Shown: positions 31,385 through 39,722 of the stretch, piece by piece
How positions within the stretch are numbered: position 1 is the first letter of the stretch
Layout: each line of letters begins with the position of its first letter
Source: Bacteroidales bacterium
GTDB taxonomy: Bacteria; Bacteroidota; Bacteroidia; Bacteroidales; WCHB1-69
Assembly (NCBI GenBank): GCA_017525245.1
Contig: JAFXTE010000053.1
Span: forward strand, 1 to 64,000
DNA length: 64,000 nt
Reading direction: 5' to 3'
The notes under the pieces: model-generated
The model's database searches: none
The model's input: only the letters and a program-made list of their open reading frames with translations
Told to the model about the DNA's origin: nothing
Translations under genes and position numbers: made by a program

Positions 31385-33178
31385 ATGGCAAATTATAAAT
31401 ACCACATTCTGCTCTGCGGCGGTACGGGATGTACGGCCTCAGAAAGCCCCAAAATCAGAGAGAATTTCATTCAAATCTTGAAGGAAAAGAACCTTGCCGA
31501 CGATGTGCAGGTCGTGACCACCGGTTGCTTCGGCTTCTGCGAGAAAGGCCCCATCGTGAAGATTCTTCCCGATAACACCTTCTACACCCAGGTGAAACCC
31601 GAAGACGCCCTCGAGATCGTCAACGAGCACATCATCAAAGGTAGAAAAGTGCAGCGTCTGCTCTATGAGAACCCCGAGAACAAGGCTCACATCTCCGACT
31701 CCAAGCACATGGGTTTCTACAAGAAACAGATGCGTATCGCCCTTCGTAACTGCGGTTTCATCGATCCCGAAAACATCGAAGAATACATCGCACGTGATGG
31801 TTACAAGGCATTGGCCAGCGTTCTGGAGCAACACGATCCCGCTGCCACCATCGACGTCATCAAGAAGTCCGGTCTTCGCGGCCGTGGCGGCGCCGGCTTC
31901 CCCACCGGTTTGAAGTGGGAACTCTGCGCCAAGAACGCTGCCGACCAGAAATACATCATCTGTAATGCTGACGAGGGCGATCCCGGCGCATTCATGGATC
32001 GTTCCATCTTGGAAGGCGACCCGCACTCCATCATCGAGGCTATGGCCATCGGCGGCTTCTGTATCGGCGCCACCATCGGTCTGGTCTATATCCGCGCTGA
32101 ATACCCGCTGGCTATCCACCGCCTGCAAGTCGCTATCGACCAGGCTCGTGAATACGGCCTCCTCGGCAAGAACATCTTCGGCACGGACTTCGATTTCGAC
32201 ATCATCCTCCGCTACGGTGCCGGCGCATTCGTTTGCGGTGAGGAAACCGCTCTGATTCACTCCATGGAAGGCCAGCGTGGTGAGCCCACCTTCAAACCCC
32301 CGTTCCCGGCCGTTTCGGGTTACATGAAGAAACCCTCTAACGTGAACAACGTCGAGACCTACGCCAACATCCCGGTTATCATCAACAAGGGTTGGGAATG
32401 GTTCTCCTCCATCGGCACTGAAAAGTCCAAAGGTACGAAGGTGTTCGCATTGGCCGGCCAGATCAACAACGTCGGTTTGATCGAGGTGCCTATGGGTATC
32501 ACCCTTCGTGAGGTCATCTACGAAATCGGCGGTGGCATCAAGGGCGGCAAGAAGTTCAAAGCCGTGCAAACCGGCGGTCCTTCCGGCGGCTGCTTGACCG
32601 AGAAGTTCCTCGACACCCCGATCGACTACGACAACCTCGTGGCTGCCGGCTCCATGATGGGCTCCGGCGGTATGATTGTCATGGACGAGACCTCCTGCAT
32701 GGTCTCCGTCGCCAAGTTCTACCTCGACTTCACCGTGGAGGAATCCTGCGGTAAGTGCACCCCGTGCCGTATCGGTAACAAGCGTCTGAGCGAAATCCTC
32801 GACCGCATCACCAAGGGTAACGGCACCATGGAAGACCTCGCCCTGCTGAAGAACCTCAGCCACGTCATCAAAGACACGGCGCTCTGCGGCTTGGGTCAGA
32901 CCTCCCCGAACCCCGTCTTGTCCACCATCGACAACTTCTGGGATGAGTACGTGGCTCACGTGACCGAGAAGAAATGCCCTGCCGGACAGTGCAAGGCCCT
33001 CAAACAGTATGTCATCGACGCTGACAAGTGTAAAGGTTGTACGGCCTGCGCCCGCAACTGCCCCGTCGGCGCCATCAAGGGCACGGTCAAGATGCCTCAC
33101 GAAATCAACCAGGAACTCTGTATCAAGTGCGGTACATGTATTGAGAAATGTAAATTCGGTGCAATCAGTATTATTTAG
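31385..33178 (+). CDS. hydB: Hydrogenase NuoF-like flavoprotein subunit (HydB)
   Basis: A 597-aa protein. Order of domains: thioredoxin-like [2Fe-2S] (1-100; CGGTGCTASESPK and TTGCFGFCEKGP), NuoF FMN/NADH module (about 160-400; LRGRGGAGFPTGLKWE and NADEGDPGAFMD), SLBB, NuoF-type [4Fe-4S] (EESCGKCTPCRIG), and a C-terminal pair of [4Fe-4S] sites (CKGCTACARNCPVGA, CIKCGTCIEKCKFGA). This is the NAD(H)-binding subunit of an electron-bifurcating [FeFe] hydrogenase, where FMN splits electrons between NAD and ferredoxin. Codon use is strongly biased (high expression). It ends 15 bases before hydA. Confidence 0.9.
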   Translation: MANYKYHILLCGGTGCTASESPKIRENFIQILKEKNLADDVQVVTTGCFGFCEKGPIVKILPDNTFYTQVKPEDALEIVNEHIIKGRKVQRLLYENPENKAHISDSKHMGFYKKQMRIALRNCGFIDPENIEEYIARDGYKALASVLEQHDPAATIDVIKKSGLRGRGGAGFPTGLKWELCAKNAADQKYIICNADEGDPGAFMDRSILEGDPHSIIEAMAIGGFCIGATIGLVYIRAEYPLAIHRLQVAIDQAREYGLLGKNIFGTDFDFDIILRYGAGAFVCGEETALIHSMEGQRGEPTFKPPFPAVSGYMKKPSNVNNVETYANIPVIINKGWEWFSSIGTEKSKGTKVFALAGQINNVGLIEVPMGITLREVIYEIGGGIKGGKKFKAVQTGGPSGGCLTEKFLDTPIDYDNLVAAGSMMGSGGMIVMDETSCMVSVAKFYLDFTVEESCGKCTPCRIGNKRLSEILDRITKGNGTMEDLALLKNLSHVIKDTALCGLGQTSPNPVLSTIDNFWDEYVAHVTEKKCPAGQCKALKQYVIDADKCKGCTACARNCPVGAIKGTVKMPHEINQELCIKCGTCIEKCKFGAISII

Positions 33179-33193
33179 TGAAAGGTGAACAAT

Positions 33194-34981
33194 ATGGATA
33201 CAATTAAATTAACAATAGACAATAGAGAAGTTGAAGTGCCGAAAGGTACTACGATTCTTAACGCCGCAAAGCAGATGGGTATCTCCATCCCCACCCTTTG
33301 CCACTTTGAATTCAAGGGCATGGATGTCCACAACAGACCTGGTGGATGCCGTCTCTGTGTCGTGGAGGTCGCCGGCCGCCGTAATCTGGCGCCCGCCTGC
33401 GTCACCGAATGTATGCCCGACATGGTGGTCCGCACCAACTCGATGCGCGTGATCAACGCCCGCCGCACGGTGCTCGAGCTCATGCTCTCCGACCACCCGA
33501 ACGACTGTCTGCAATGCGCCAAAAGCGGCAAGTGCGAGCTCCAGGCTCTCGCCATCCGCTTCGGCATCCGCAGCAACCCGTTCGTAGGCCCCGACCACGT
33601 TCAGTCCAGCTACCAGATCGAGGTTTCTCCCTCTATCATCCGCGACATGAACAAGTGCGTCATGTGCCGTCGTTGCGAAATGATGTGTAACGAGATGCAG
33701 ACCGTGGGCGCCCTCTCCGCTATCGAGCGTGGCTTTCCGGCAGTCGTCTCCACCGCCTTCAACCAACACCTCGACCACTCTCCGTGTACGTTCTGCGGAC
33801 AGTGCGTGGCCGTTTGTCCTGTGGGCGCTCTTACCGAAGTCGATAACACCGCAAAGGTCATCCGCGCCATCGTGGATCCTACCAAGAAGACGGTTGTCCA
33901 AGTGGCTCCCGCCGTGCGTGTGGCTCTCGGTGAGGAATTCGGCATGAAACCCGGCTCCATCGTGACCGGCAAGCTCACCGCCGCCCTCAAGGCCCTCGGT
34001 TTCGACTATGTGTTCGACACCGACTGGAGCGCCGACTTGACCATCATGGAAGAAGGTACCGAACTCCTCGGCCGTCTCGGCAAATTCCTCGCTGGCGACA
34101 AGGATGTCAAGCTGCCTATCCTGACCTCCTGCTGTCCGGCATGGGTGAACTTCTTCGAACACCAGTTCCCGGAACTGAAGGAACTCCCCTCCACCGCTAA
34201 ATCCCCGCAACAGATGTTCGGCGCCATGGCAAAGACCTACTTTGCCGACAAGATCGGCGTGAAACGCGAAGACATGGTTTGTGTTTCCGTGATGCCGTGC
34301 TTGGCCAAGAAGTATGAGTGCGGTCGTGACGAATTCAAGGTGAACGGCAATCCTGATGTCGATTTCTCCATCACCACCCGCGAGTTGGCTGCCCTTATCA
34401 AACAAGCCAACCTCGACTTCACGAAACTTCCTGAGGAAGAGTTCGACAGCCCGCTCGGCGAATCCACCGGTGCTGCTGTCATCTTCGGTACCACCGGCGG
34501 TGTCATCGAGGCTGCCGTGCGTACTGCTTACGAGGTCTATACCAAGAAACCTCTCCCGAAGATTGACTTCGAGGAACTGCGAGGTCTGGAAGGCATCCGT
34601 TCCGCTACTATCGATTTCGACGGCCTGCCGATCAACATCGGTATCGCCCACGGTTTGAAGAACGCCCGTAAGCTGTTGGAGGACATCAAAGCCGGCAAGT
34701 GCAACTTCCATGCTATCGAGATCATGGCTTGCCCCGGCGGTTGTATCGACGGCGGTGGTCAACCCCTGCACCACGGCAACGGCGACATCATCAAAGCCCG
34801 TTGGGAAGCTATCTACCAAGCAGATAAGAACATGCCTCTCCGTAAGTCTCACGAGAACCCGTCCATCCAAACGCTATACAAGGAATTCCTGGGCGAACCG
34901 TGCGGTCACAAATCGCATGAACTGCTGCATACCCACTATTTCGACAGACAAACGACCGTTGAAGTGGATTTGAACAAATAA
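33194..34981 (+). CDS. hydA: [FeFe] hydrogenase catalytic subunit, group A bifurcating type (HydA)
   Basis: A 595-aa protein. N-terminal [2Fe-2S] domain (residues 1-80), His-ligated [4Fe-4S] site (DHPNDCLQCAKSGKCELQ), two [4Fe-4S] sites (CVMCRRCEMMC and CTFCGQCVAVCPVGAL) and the H-cluster domain with all three signatures: TSCCPAWVNFFE, MPCLAKKYE and EIMACPGGCIDGGGQP. It reduces protons or oxidises hydrogen in the cytoplasm. I chose the ATG at 33194, preceded by AAAGGTG, over an in-frame GTG 9 bases upstream. Gene order with hydB and hydC fits the trimeric bifurcating complex. Maturases HydEFG are not in the window. Confidence 0.92.
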   Translation: MDTIKLTIDNREVEVPKGTTILNAAKQMGISIPTLCHFEFKGMDVHNRPGGCRLCVVEVAGRRNLAPACVTECMPDMVVRTNSMRVINARRTVLELMLSDHPNDCLQCAKSGKCELQALAIRFGIRSNPFVGPDHVQSSYQIEVSPSIIRDMNKCVMCRRCEMMCNEMQTVGALSAIERGFPAVVSTAFNQHLDHSPCTFCGQCVAVCPVGALTEVDNTAKVIRAIVDPTKKTVVQVAPAVRVALGEEFGMKPGSIVTGKLTAALKALGFDYVFDTDWSADLTIMEEGTELLGRLGKFLAGDKDVKLPILTSCCPAWVNFFEHQFPELKELPSTAKSPQQMFGAMAKTYFADKIGVKREDMVCVSVMPCLAKKYECGRDEFKVNGNPDVDFSITTRELAALIKQANLDFTKLPEEEFDSPLGESTGAAVIFGTTGGVIEAAVRTAYEVYTKKPLPKIDFEELRGLEGIRSATIDFDGLPINIGIAHGLKNARKLLEDIKAGKCNFHAIEIMACPGGCIDGGGQPLHHGNGDIIKARWEAIYQADKNMPLRKSHENPSIQTLYKEFLGEPCGHKSHELLHTHYFDRQTTVEVDLNK

Positions 34982-35021
34982 TTCTGTTTCAGTATTCATC
35001 AATAATTAAAAAAACACCATT

Positions 35022-35516
35022 ATGGATAAGATAATTATCAAAATGAAAAAGGAAGTCAGCGACAAGATTATTGAGATCTGCGACAGATTCAATAATGCTC
35101 CTGGCGAATTGATTAACGTTCTGCACCAGACACAGGATTATCTGGGTTACCTTCCCGCTGAGGCTCAAGAGTTGATTGCGGAGAGACTGCACATCCCGAC
35201 CGCAAAGGTCTATGGCGTTGTCTCTTTCTACTCTTTCTTCACCATGCAACCGAAGGGTAAATATCCGGTTTCTGTGTGTATGGGTACGGCTTGCTACGTG
35301 CGTGGCGGCGAAAAGATTCTGGAATCCTTCGAAAAAGAACTGGGCATCATGCCTGGTGAAACGGACAAGAACGGCCTCTTCTCCCTCACCTCGCTTCGCT
35401 GCGTCGGCGCCTGCGGTCTGGCCCCCGTGGCTTTGGTTAACGGCAGAGTCTATGGCCGTCTCGCCCCCGCGAATGTGAAAAACATCGTGAACGAGTATAG
35501 AGACATGGAAAAATAA
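35022..35516 (+). CDS. hydC: Hydrogenase NuoE-like subunit (HydC)
   Basis: A 164-aa protein of the NuoE family with [2Fe-2S] ligands in VCMGTACYVRGG and LRCVGACGLAPVAL, and the N-terminal helical bundle (CDRFNNAPGELINVLHQTQ). It passes electrons between HydB and HydA. It is the last gene of the operon, 40 bases after hydA, and is followed by a strong terminator. A truncated copy of its 3' end together with a similar terminator is found 7.1 kb downstream at 42521-42697. Confidence 0.9.
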   Translation: MDKIIIKMKKEVSDKIIEICDRFNNAPGELINVLHQTQDYLGYLPAEAQELIAERLHIPTAKVYGVVSFYSFFTMQPKGKYPVSVCMGTACYVRGGEKILESFEKELGIMPGETDKNGLFSLTSLRCVGACGLAPVALVNGRVYGRLAPANVKNIVNEYRDMEK

Positions 35517-35538
35517 TCCGTGGATCGTATGATATGAG

Positions 35539-35569
35539 AAAAGGCACTCGGAAACGGGTGCCTTTTTTT
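35539..35569 (+). terminator. Hydrogenase operon terminator
   Basis: AAAAGGCAC (35539-35547) pairs with GTGCCTTTT (35558-35566), followed by more T. A related terminator follows the hydC fragment at 42666-42697. Confidence 0.85.
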
Positions 35570-35617
35570 ATGGCCTTAAAAAAATTATCATATTGTAATT
35601 TGAAATTAAAAAAAATG

Positions 35618-35625
35618 TATTTTTG
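35618..35625 (+). promoter_or_regulatory. -7 box for the DUF1016 gene
   Basis: TATTTTTG with TTTG 15 bases upstream (35599-35602). The leader from here to the ATG at 35775 is about 150 bases long and contains the left 30-bp direct repeat. Confidence 0.5.
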
Positions 35626-35701
35626 CATAACCAGAAAGATAAAGGACGTTGATGAAACGCGGATTGTAGTTTCGCTCTTGATAAAGGTTCAATATAATAT
35701 A

Positions 35702-35731
35702 TAACATATTGACATAAAGCATTTTCGCTTT
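35702..35731 (+). repeat. Left 30-bp direct repeat flanking the DUF1016 gene
   Basis: The 30 bases starting TAACATATTGACATAAAGC recur at 37099-37128 with a single change (A to G at position 20). The end of the unit folds as AAAGC-attttc-GCTTT. The two copies bracket the nuclease gene at 35775-37019. Confidence 0.75.
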
Positions 35732-35774
35732 ATCAAAACCAACAAAAACATTCAAAAAATCAAACCAAAAGAAA

Positions 35775-37019
35775 ATGAAAGAAGAAAACACAAATCTTAT
35801 CATTGACCAAACTGACACCTCTTTTGTCGGCGACTTGAAAATCATCGTAAGTTCCGCCCGTGAGTACAGCTACCGCGCGGCCAATTTGATGCAAGTTATC
35901 AGCAACTGGCTGGTTGGCTGGCGCATCGTAGAACAAGAGCAGCATGGCAGCAAACGCGCCGAGTATGGCAAACACGTCATAGAAATTGCTTCAAAAGCGC
36001 TAACCGAAGAATTTGGCCGAGGGTATTCTGAATCCGCCATACGAAATTTCAGAAGATTCTACTTGGAATTCAAACATTTACAAATCCAACAGGCTCTTCC
36101 TGCCGACTTCCTGCACCATTTAGAAAAAATTCAGCAAACACTATTTGCTGAATCTAAGAGTCAGCTGCCGACAATTCAGCAAATGCCATTTGCTGAATCT
36201 GAAACGGCCAATTCCAACATTCAGCCAACAGCGATGGCTGAATTTGATGCAATCACTACCTTGTATCCACAGCTCTCGTGGATGCATTACGAAAGATTGA
36301 TGCGTGTCTCTGACCTCAAAGCAAGAGAGTGGTATCTGGAAGAAACCGTTTCGCAACAGTGGAATTACCAAACTTTGAGACGAAACATCGACACCCAGTA
36401 CTACTACCGCCTCCTGCAAACTCCGGATGCGAAGAAACAAGTGGTGGTGGACGAAATGCTTGCAGCAACAGCCGATTATCAAAAAGAGGAATCCGCATTC
36501 GTGAAGAATCCAATGTTGGTGGAGTTCCTCGGCCTGACTCAGGACACATCACTTACAGAGACTGAATTGGAGACTTCCCTTTTGGACCATCTTCGTGACT
36601 TTTTGATGGAATTGGGCAAAGGGTACGCCTTTGTAACCAGACAACAGCACATCCATACAGATGACGATGACTATTACATCGATCTTGTGTTTTACAACTA
36701 TATTCTCAAATGCTTCATTCTGATAGACTTAAAGACCACGAAGGTCAGTTATCAGGATGTGGGGCAGATGGACATGTACCTGAAGATGTACGACACTTAC
36801 AAACGCAGGGAGGGAGACAGTCCAACTATTGGAATCATTCTTTGTGCTGAGACCAACGCAGATGTGGCGCGGTTCTCCACGTTAGCGACCAACAAGCAAA
36901 TGTATGCCGCGAAGTACCTTACGTACATGCCCTCCAAGGAAGAACTCCGCCGCGAAATAGAACGACAAAAGGAAATCTTTATGCTGCGGCAAAACAACCC
37001 GTGCGTCCTGACCGAATAA
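35775..37019 (+). CDS. DUF1016 (YhcG-type) PD-(D/E)XK nuclease family protein
   Basis: A 414-aa protein. N-terminal DUF1016_N region (AREYSYRAANLMQVISNWLVGWRIVEQEQ, shown in part) and SAIRNFRRFYLEFK are followed by a linker (about 110-160) made of three similar units, each starting IQ and holding AES or AEF. The C-terminal nuclease domain starts near ALYP/SWMHYERLM and has DDDYYIDLVFYN and CFILIDLKTTK, which supply the PD-(D/E)XK acidic and Lys residues. The linker units are encoded by three DNA palindromes (see 36129-36243). Family function is not fixed; links to recombination and defence are proposed. The gene is bracketed by 30-bp direct repeats, which suggests movement as a unit. Confidence 0.8.
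   Translation: MKEENTNLIIDQTDTSFVGDLKIIVSSAREYSYRAANLMQVISNWLVGWRIVEQEQHGSKRAEYGKHVIEIASKALTEEFGRGYSESAIRNFRRFYLEFKHLQIQQALPADFLHHLEKIQQTLFAESKSQLPTIQQMPFAESETANSNIQPTAMAEFDAITTLYPQLSWMHYERLMRVSDLKAREWYLEETVSQQWNYQTLRRNIDTQYYYRLLQTPDAKKQVVVDEMLAATADYQKEESAFVKNPMLVEFLGLTQDTSLTETELETSLLDHLRDFLMELGKGYAFVTRQQHIHTDDDDYYIDLVFYNYILKCFILIDLKTTKVSYQDVGQMDMYLKMYDTYKRREGDSPTIGIILCAETNADVARFSTLATNKQMYAAKYLTYMPSKEELRREIERQKEIFMLRQNNPCVLTE
36129..36243 (+). repeat. Three palindromic elements inside the DUF1016 coding sequence
   Basis: ATTCAGCAAA 36129-36138 pairs with TTTGCTGAAT 36144-36153. ATTCAGCAAAT 36174-36184 pairs with ATTTGCTGAAT 36188-36198. ATTCAGCCA 36219-36227 pairs with TGGCTGAAT 36235-36243. 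All arms are perfect, spaced 45 bases apart, and kept in the same reading phase, so each gives a related peptide in the linker. Confidence 0.75.
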
Positions 37020-37098
37020 TTTTCTTATCTTCGCACCCAGAATATTAATCCCGATTTTTCACCAAACCCCATCGCGTATAGAAACAGAACAGACTTTT

Positions 37099-37128
37099 TA
37101 ACATATTGACATAAAGCGTTTTCGCTTT
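37099..37128 (+). repeat. Right 30-bp direct repeat flanking the DUF1016 gene
   Basis: Second copy of the unit at 35702-35731, one mismatch in 30 bases, 80 bases after the nuclease stop and 8 bases before the long hairpin. Confidence 0.75.
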
Positions 37129-37135
37129 TCTTTTG

Positions 37136-37249
37136 GCACTTGAAATCTCGACAATTTCAGATGTATCACAAAAAAAGAAAGACGAGAATGCTCGCGAGTA
37201 ATCGTGGGCTTTCTTATTTGTGATACAGGTAGTCGAGAACCTCAAGTGC
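37136..37249. repeat. 114-nt imperfect inverted repeat, candidate structured RNA or element end
   Basis: Four paired blocks occur in register: GCACTTGA 37136-37143 with TCAAGTGC 37242-37249; TCTCGAC 37146-37152 with GTCGAGA 37232-37238; GTATCACAAA 37163-37172 with TTTGTGATAC 37217-37226; AAGAAAG 37175-37181 with CTTTCTT 37209-37215. A small CGAG/CTCG hairpin sits in the terminal loop. Unpaired spacers differ in length on the two arms. It lies between the right direct repeat and the FISUMP gene. The design suggests selection for a folded RNA or single-stranded DNA. Confidence 0.6.
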
Positions 37250-37353
37250 GAATAAACGAAGTTCACGATTCTTTTTGTGTTTGTGACGGAAGGGCGGAAA
37301 CGGTTTATAACAAACTGAATTTCAAATTAGTACAAATATAAAAAGAAAAGATT

Positions 37354-39702
37354 ATGAAAAAGATTTTATGCATTATCGCTGTTGCTCTGATGGGGATGGC
37401 AGCAACGTTCGGCCAAACCGTCACGCTGACCTTTACCTGCCAAACCTCCGATGGCGGCTATTTACAACCCGAAAGCATCTTTATTGAAAACCTCACCCGC
37501 AACTGGTCGGAGACCCTATACTACCCTGACACGGTTTACATCCTGAACGTGGGAACAACTGTTCCGAACCACCATAAAGACAACGGAATGCATGTGATGC
37601 CCAACCCGTTTGACGGTAGCACACGGGTAAACATCCAATCCTCGAAAACGGAAAGTGTGAAGATAAAACTCACCGACATAAGCGGGCGCGTGTGCGCGGA
37701 ATACAACGGCGTGCTGCAAGAGGACGGCAACCTCTTTAACATTACACTTGCCACCCCGCAGACGTATGTGCTTTCGGTTCAGACCTCTTCGGGAATACGG
37801 AGTTTGAAAATGGAGAATGTCGGTCACGCTGGTACTAATCGCATCGCATACGAGGGCGCAACAGTTGACAAAATGCCGGTGGTGCAGTTGAAGAGCAACT
37901 CATCGCATGCGTTTGAGTTGGGGGATGAGATGAGATTTACCCTTTACGCCTACCTCAATGACACATTGGTGGCCCACCAGACAGTGACACAGATTCAGAA
38001 CACTGATGGCAATGTCATTGCGACATTTCCTATGATAACAGACACCCTGAACATGTCTTTCTGTCAAGTGAGTTCCTTCAAATCCAACGAAACAGGTTTC
38101 GACGACAAATTATCACATGTGCAAGATTACGACGGCAACCAATATCAGGTTGTCCAAATTGGCAATCAATGTTGGATGAAAGAGAACATGAAAGTGACAC
38201 ACTTCAAGGACGGAACAACCATACCTCTTAACACTTGGGGTACCATTAGCACGAATCCATACCGAAATGCTCCATACGATGATGAAAACAATATACCCCT
38301 TTACGGATATTTATATAATTGGCTCGCTGTGATGCACAATTCGGCAGGTAGTGACGGCGACCCAAGTGGCGTTCAAGGTATTTGTCCCACAGGATGGCAT
38401 GTGCCATCAACTTCTGAAATGAGCAAGCTTCCGTTGGATGCCAAAGCATTAGCGGACTCTTTATTTTGGGCTGTTTCTTCCGTTTCAGGTTCTCCAGGAA
38501 ACGATCCAAGTTCTAACAATGCATCTGGTTTCAGTCTCCGCCCTGCGGGCATGCATTCGGGTATATATTATAATGACAACAACCCCGGTAGGTTATCTTA
38601 TTTATGGAGTACAGGGGAGGATTTTGAAGGAGAATCCTATTCCATAGGTTTATCCTACAACTCTACAAGGCGCTCCTCTTACTCTAATCCTCGTTATTAT
38701 GGCAACTCTGTCCGTTGTGTGCGCGATGATTTACGAGCTGAGATTGTCATAGACTCTATTACCATAGTCTCTGATAGTTCTGTAGCGGTTAGAGTCAAAA
38801 TTCTATCCTCTCACGGTTTTCCCGTTACATCAGTCACTGTTCATGTTAATGCAGGATTAGGCCTAAACGATTATTATTCGGCACAAGGCGACAATGGGAG
38901 TGGCTATTATTATGTAAATATTGACGGAATCCGCTCAGGAATTCCCTACAGCATACAACCTTTGGCCTACAGCAGTGCTGGTCAAGTATACGGAAAAAGC
39001 ATTAAGTTTTCAATTCCTAACGCGTTTGACACCTACCCGTGTTCCGGCACTCCCACCGTTATGGATTATGATGGCAACGTTTACAATACTGTTCAAATTG
39101 GATCCCAATGTTGGATGAGTGAAAACTTACGGACAACCCACTATAGCGAAGGTACTCCAATAGCATTAGGTGACACCTATAACGCTCAGACGGCATATCG
39201 TTACTACCCCAACAACGACTCTGCCTTAACATTAACCTATGGGTATCTTTACAATTGGATGGCTGTTATGAACGGAGCGTCTGAATCGTCTGGAATTCCT
39301 TCTGGTGTCCAAGGAATATGCCCCACAGGTTGGCACGTTCCGAGCAACTCCGAATGGGAATCGTTACGGAGATACATACTTTGGCAAAATGAATATGCGT
39401 GTGAAAACGACCAAGCATCCATCGCCAAAGCGTTGGCACACCCTACAGGATGGAATATCAACGCCATAACATGCACTCCTGGCAATAATCCAGAATATAA
39501 CAACACCACCAATTTTGGAATCCGCCCTGCAGGATGTTATGTTTATGGATTGAGTGGTCCTACAAATGTTGGTTATTCTGCCTTTTTTTGGAACACAGTG
39601 AAATCGGCCCCGTATGGTCTTAGCGCGGACAATCCATATTTCCATAAAGCTTTGAGCTCTTCGTTAGGTGATGGTCGTTCCGTCCGCTGTGTGAAAGATT
39701 AA
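37354..39702 (+). CDS. Secreted protein with two FISUMP domains
   Basis: A 782-aa surface protein. Signal peptide 1-21 (ends ATFGQ). Residues about 75-165 look like a T9SS-type C-terminal domain in an unusual internal place (VMPNPFDGSTRVNIQS, then KIKLTDISGRVCAEY). Two FISUMP domains follow, near 255-455 and 570-782. Each contains a (N/S)QCWM(K/S)EN motif, GYLYNW(L/M)AVM, and SGVQGICPTGWHVPS, ending in VRCV(R/K)D. The two copies are clear internal duplicates. Between them lies an Ig-like segment. It probably acts on the cell surface; ligand unknown. It shares its operon direction with the beta-helix cargo 20 bases downstream. Confidence 0.75.
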   Translation: MKKILCIIAVALMGMAATFGQTVTLTFTCQTSDGGYLQPESIFIENLTRNWSETLYYPDTVYILNVGTTVPNHHKDNGMHVMPNPFDGSTRVNIQSSKTESVKIKLTDISGRVCAEYNGVLQEDGNLFNITLATPQTYVLSVQTSSGIRSLKMENVGHAGTNRIAYEGATVDKMPVVQLKSNSSHAFELGDEMRFTLYAYLNDTLVAHQTVTQIQNTDGNVIATFPMITDTLNMSFCQVSSFKSNETGFDDKLSHVQDYDGNQYQVVQIGNQCWMKENMKVTHFKDGTTIPLNTWGTISTNPYRNAPYDDENNIPLYGYLYNWLAVMHNSAGSDGDPSGVQGICPTGWHVPSTSEMSKLPLDAKALADSLFWAVSSVSGSPGNDPSSNNASGFSLRPAGMHSGIYYNDNNPGRLSYLWSTGEDFEGESYSIGLSYNSTRRSSYSNPRYYGNSVRCVRDDLRAEIVIDSITIVSDSSVAVRVKILSSHGFPVTSVTVHVNAGLGLNDYYSAQGDNGSGYYYVNIDGIRSGIPYSIQPLAYSSAGQVYGKSIKFSIPNAFDTYPCSGTPTVMDYDGNVYNTVQIGSQCWMSENLRTTHYSEGTPIALGDTYNAQTAYRYYPNNDSALTLTYGYLYNWMAVMNGASESSGIPSGVQGICPTGWHVPSNSEWESLRRYILWQNEYACENDQASIAKALAHPTGWNINAITCTPGNNPEYNNTTNFGIRPAGCYVYGLSGPTNVGYSAFFWNTVKSAPYGLSADNPYFHKALSSSLGDGRSVRCVKD

Positions 39703-39722
39703 CAACCCCAAAAATCACAGAT

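Noticed and set aside
31439..34870. Two 553-aa open frames antisense to hydB and hydA
   Set aside because: Long antisense frames in highly biased, GC-rich genes are codon-structure shadows. They have no promoter, ribosome-binding site or recognisable protein motif, while the sense genes have all cofactor motifs.
37136..37249. Integron attC site
   Set aside because: No RYYYAAC/GTTRRRY core at the ends of the hairpin, and no integron integrase in the window.
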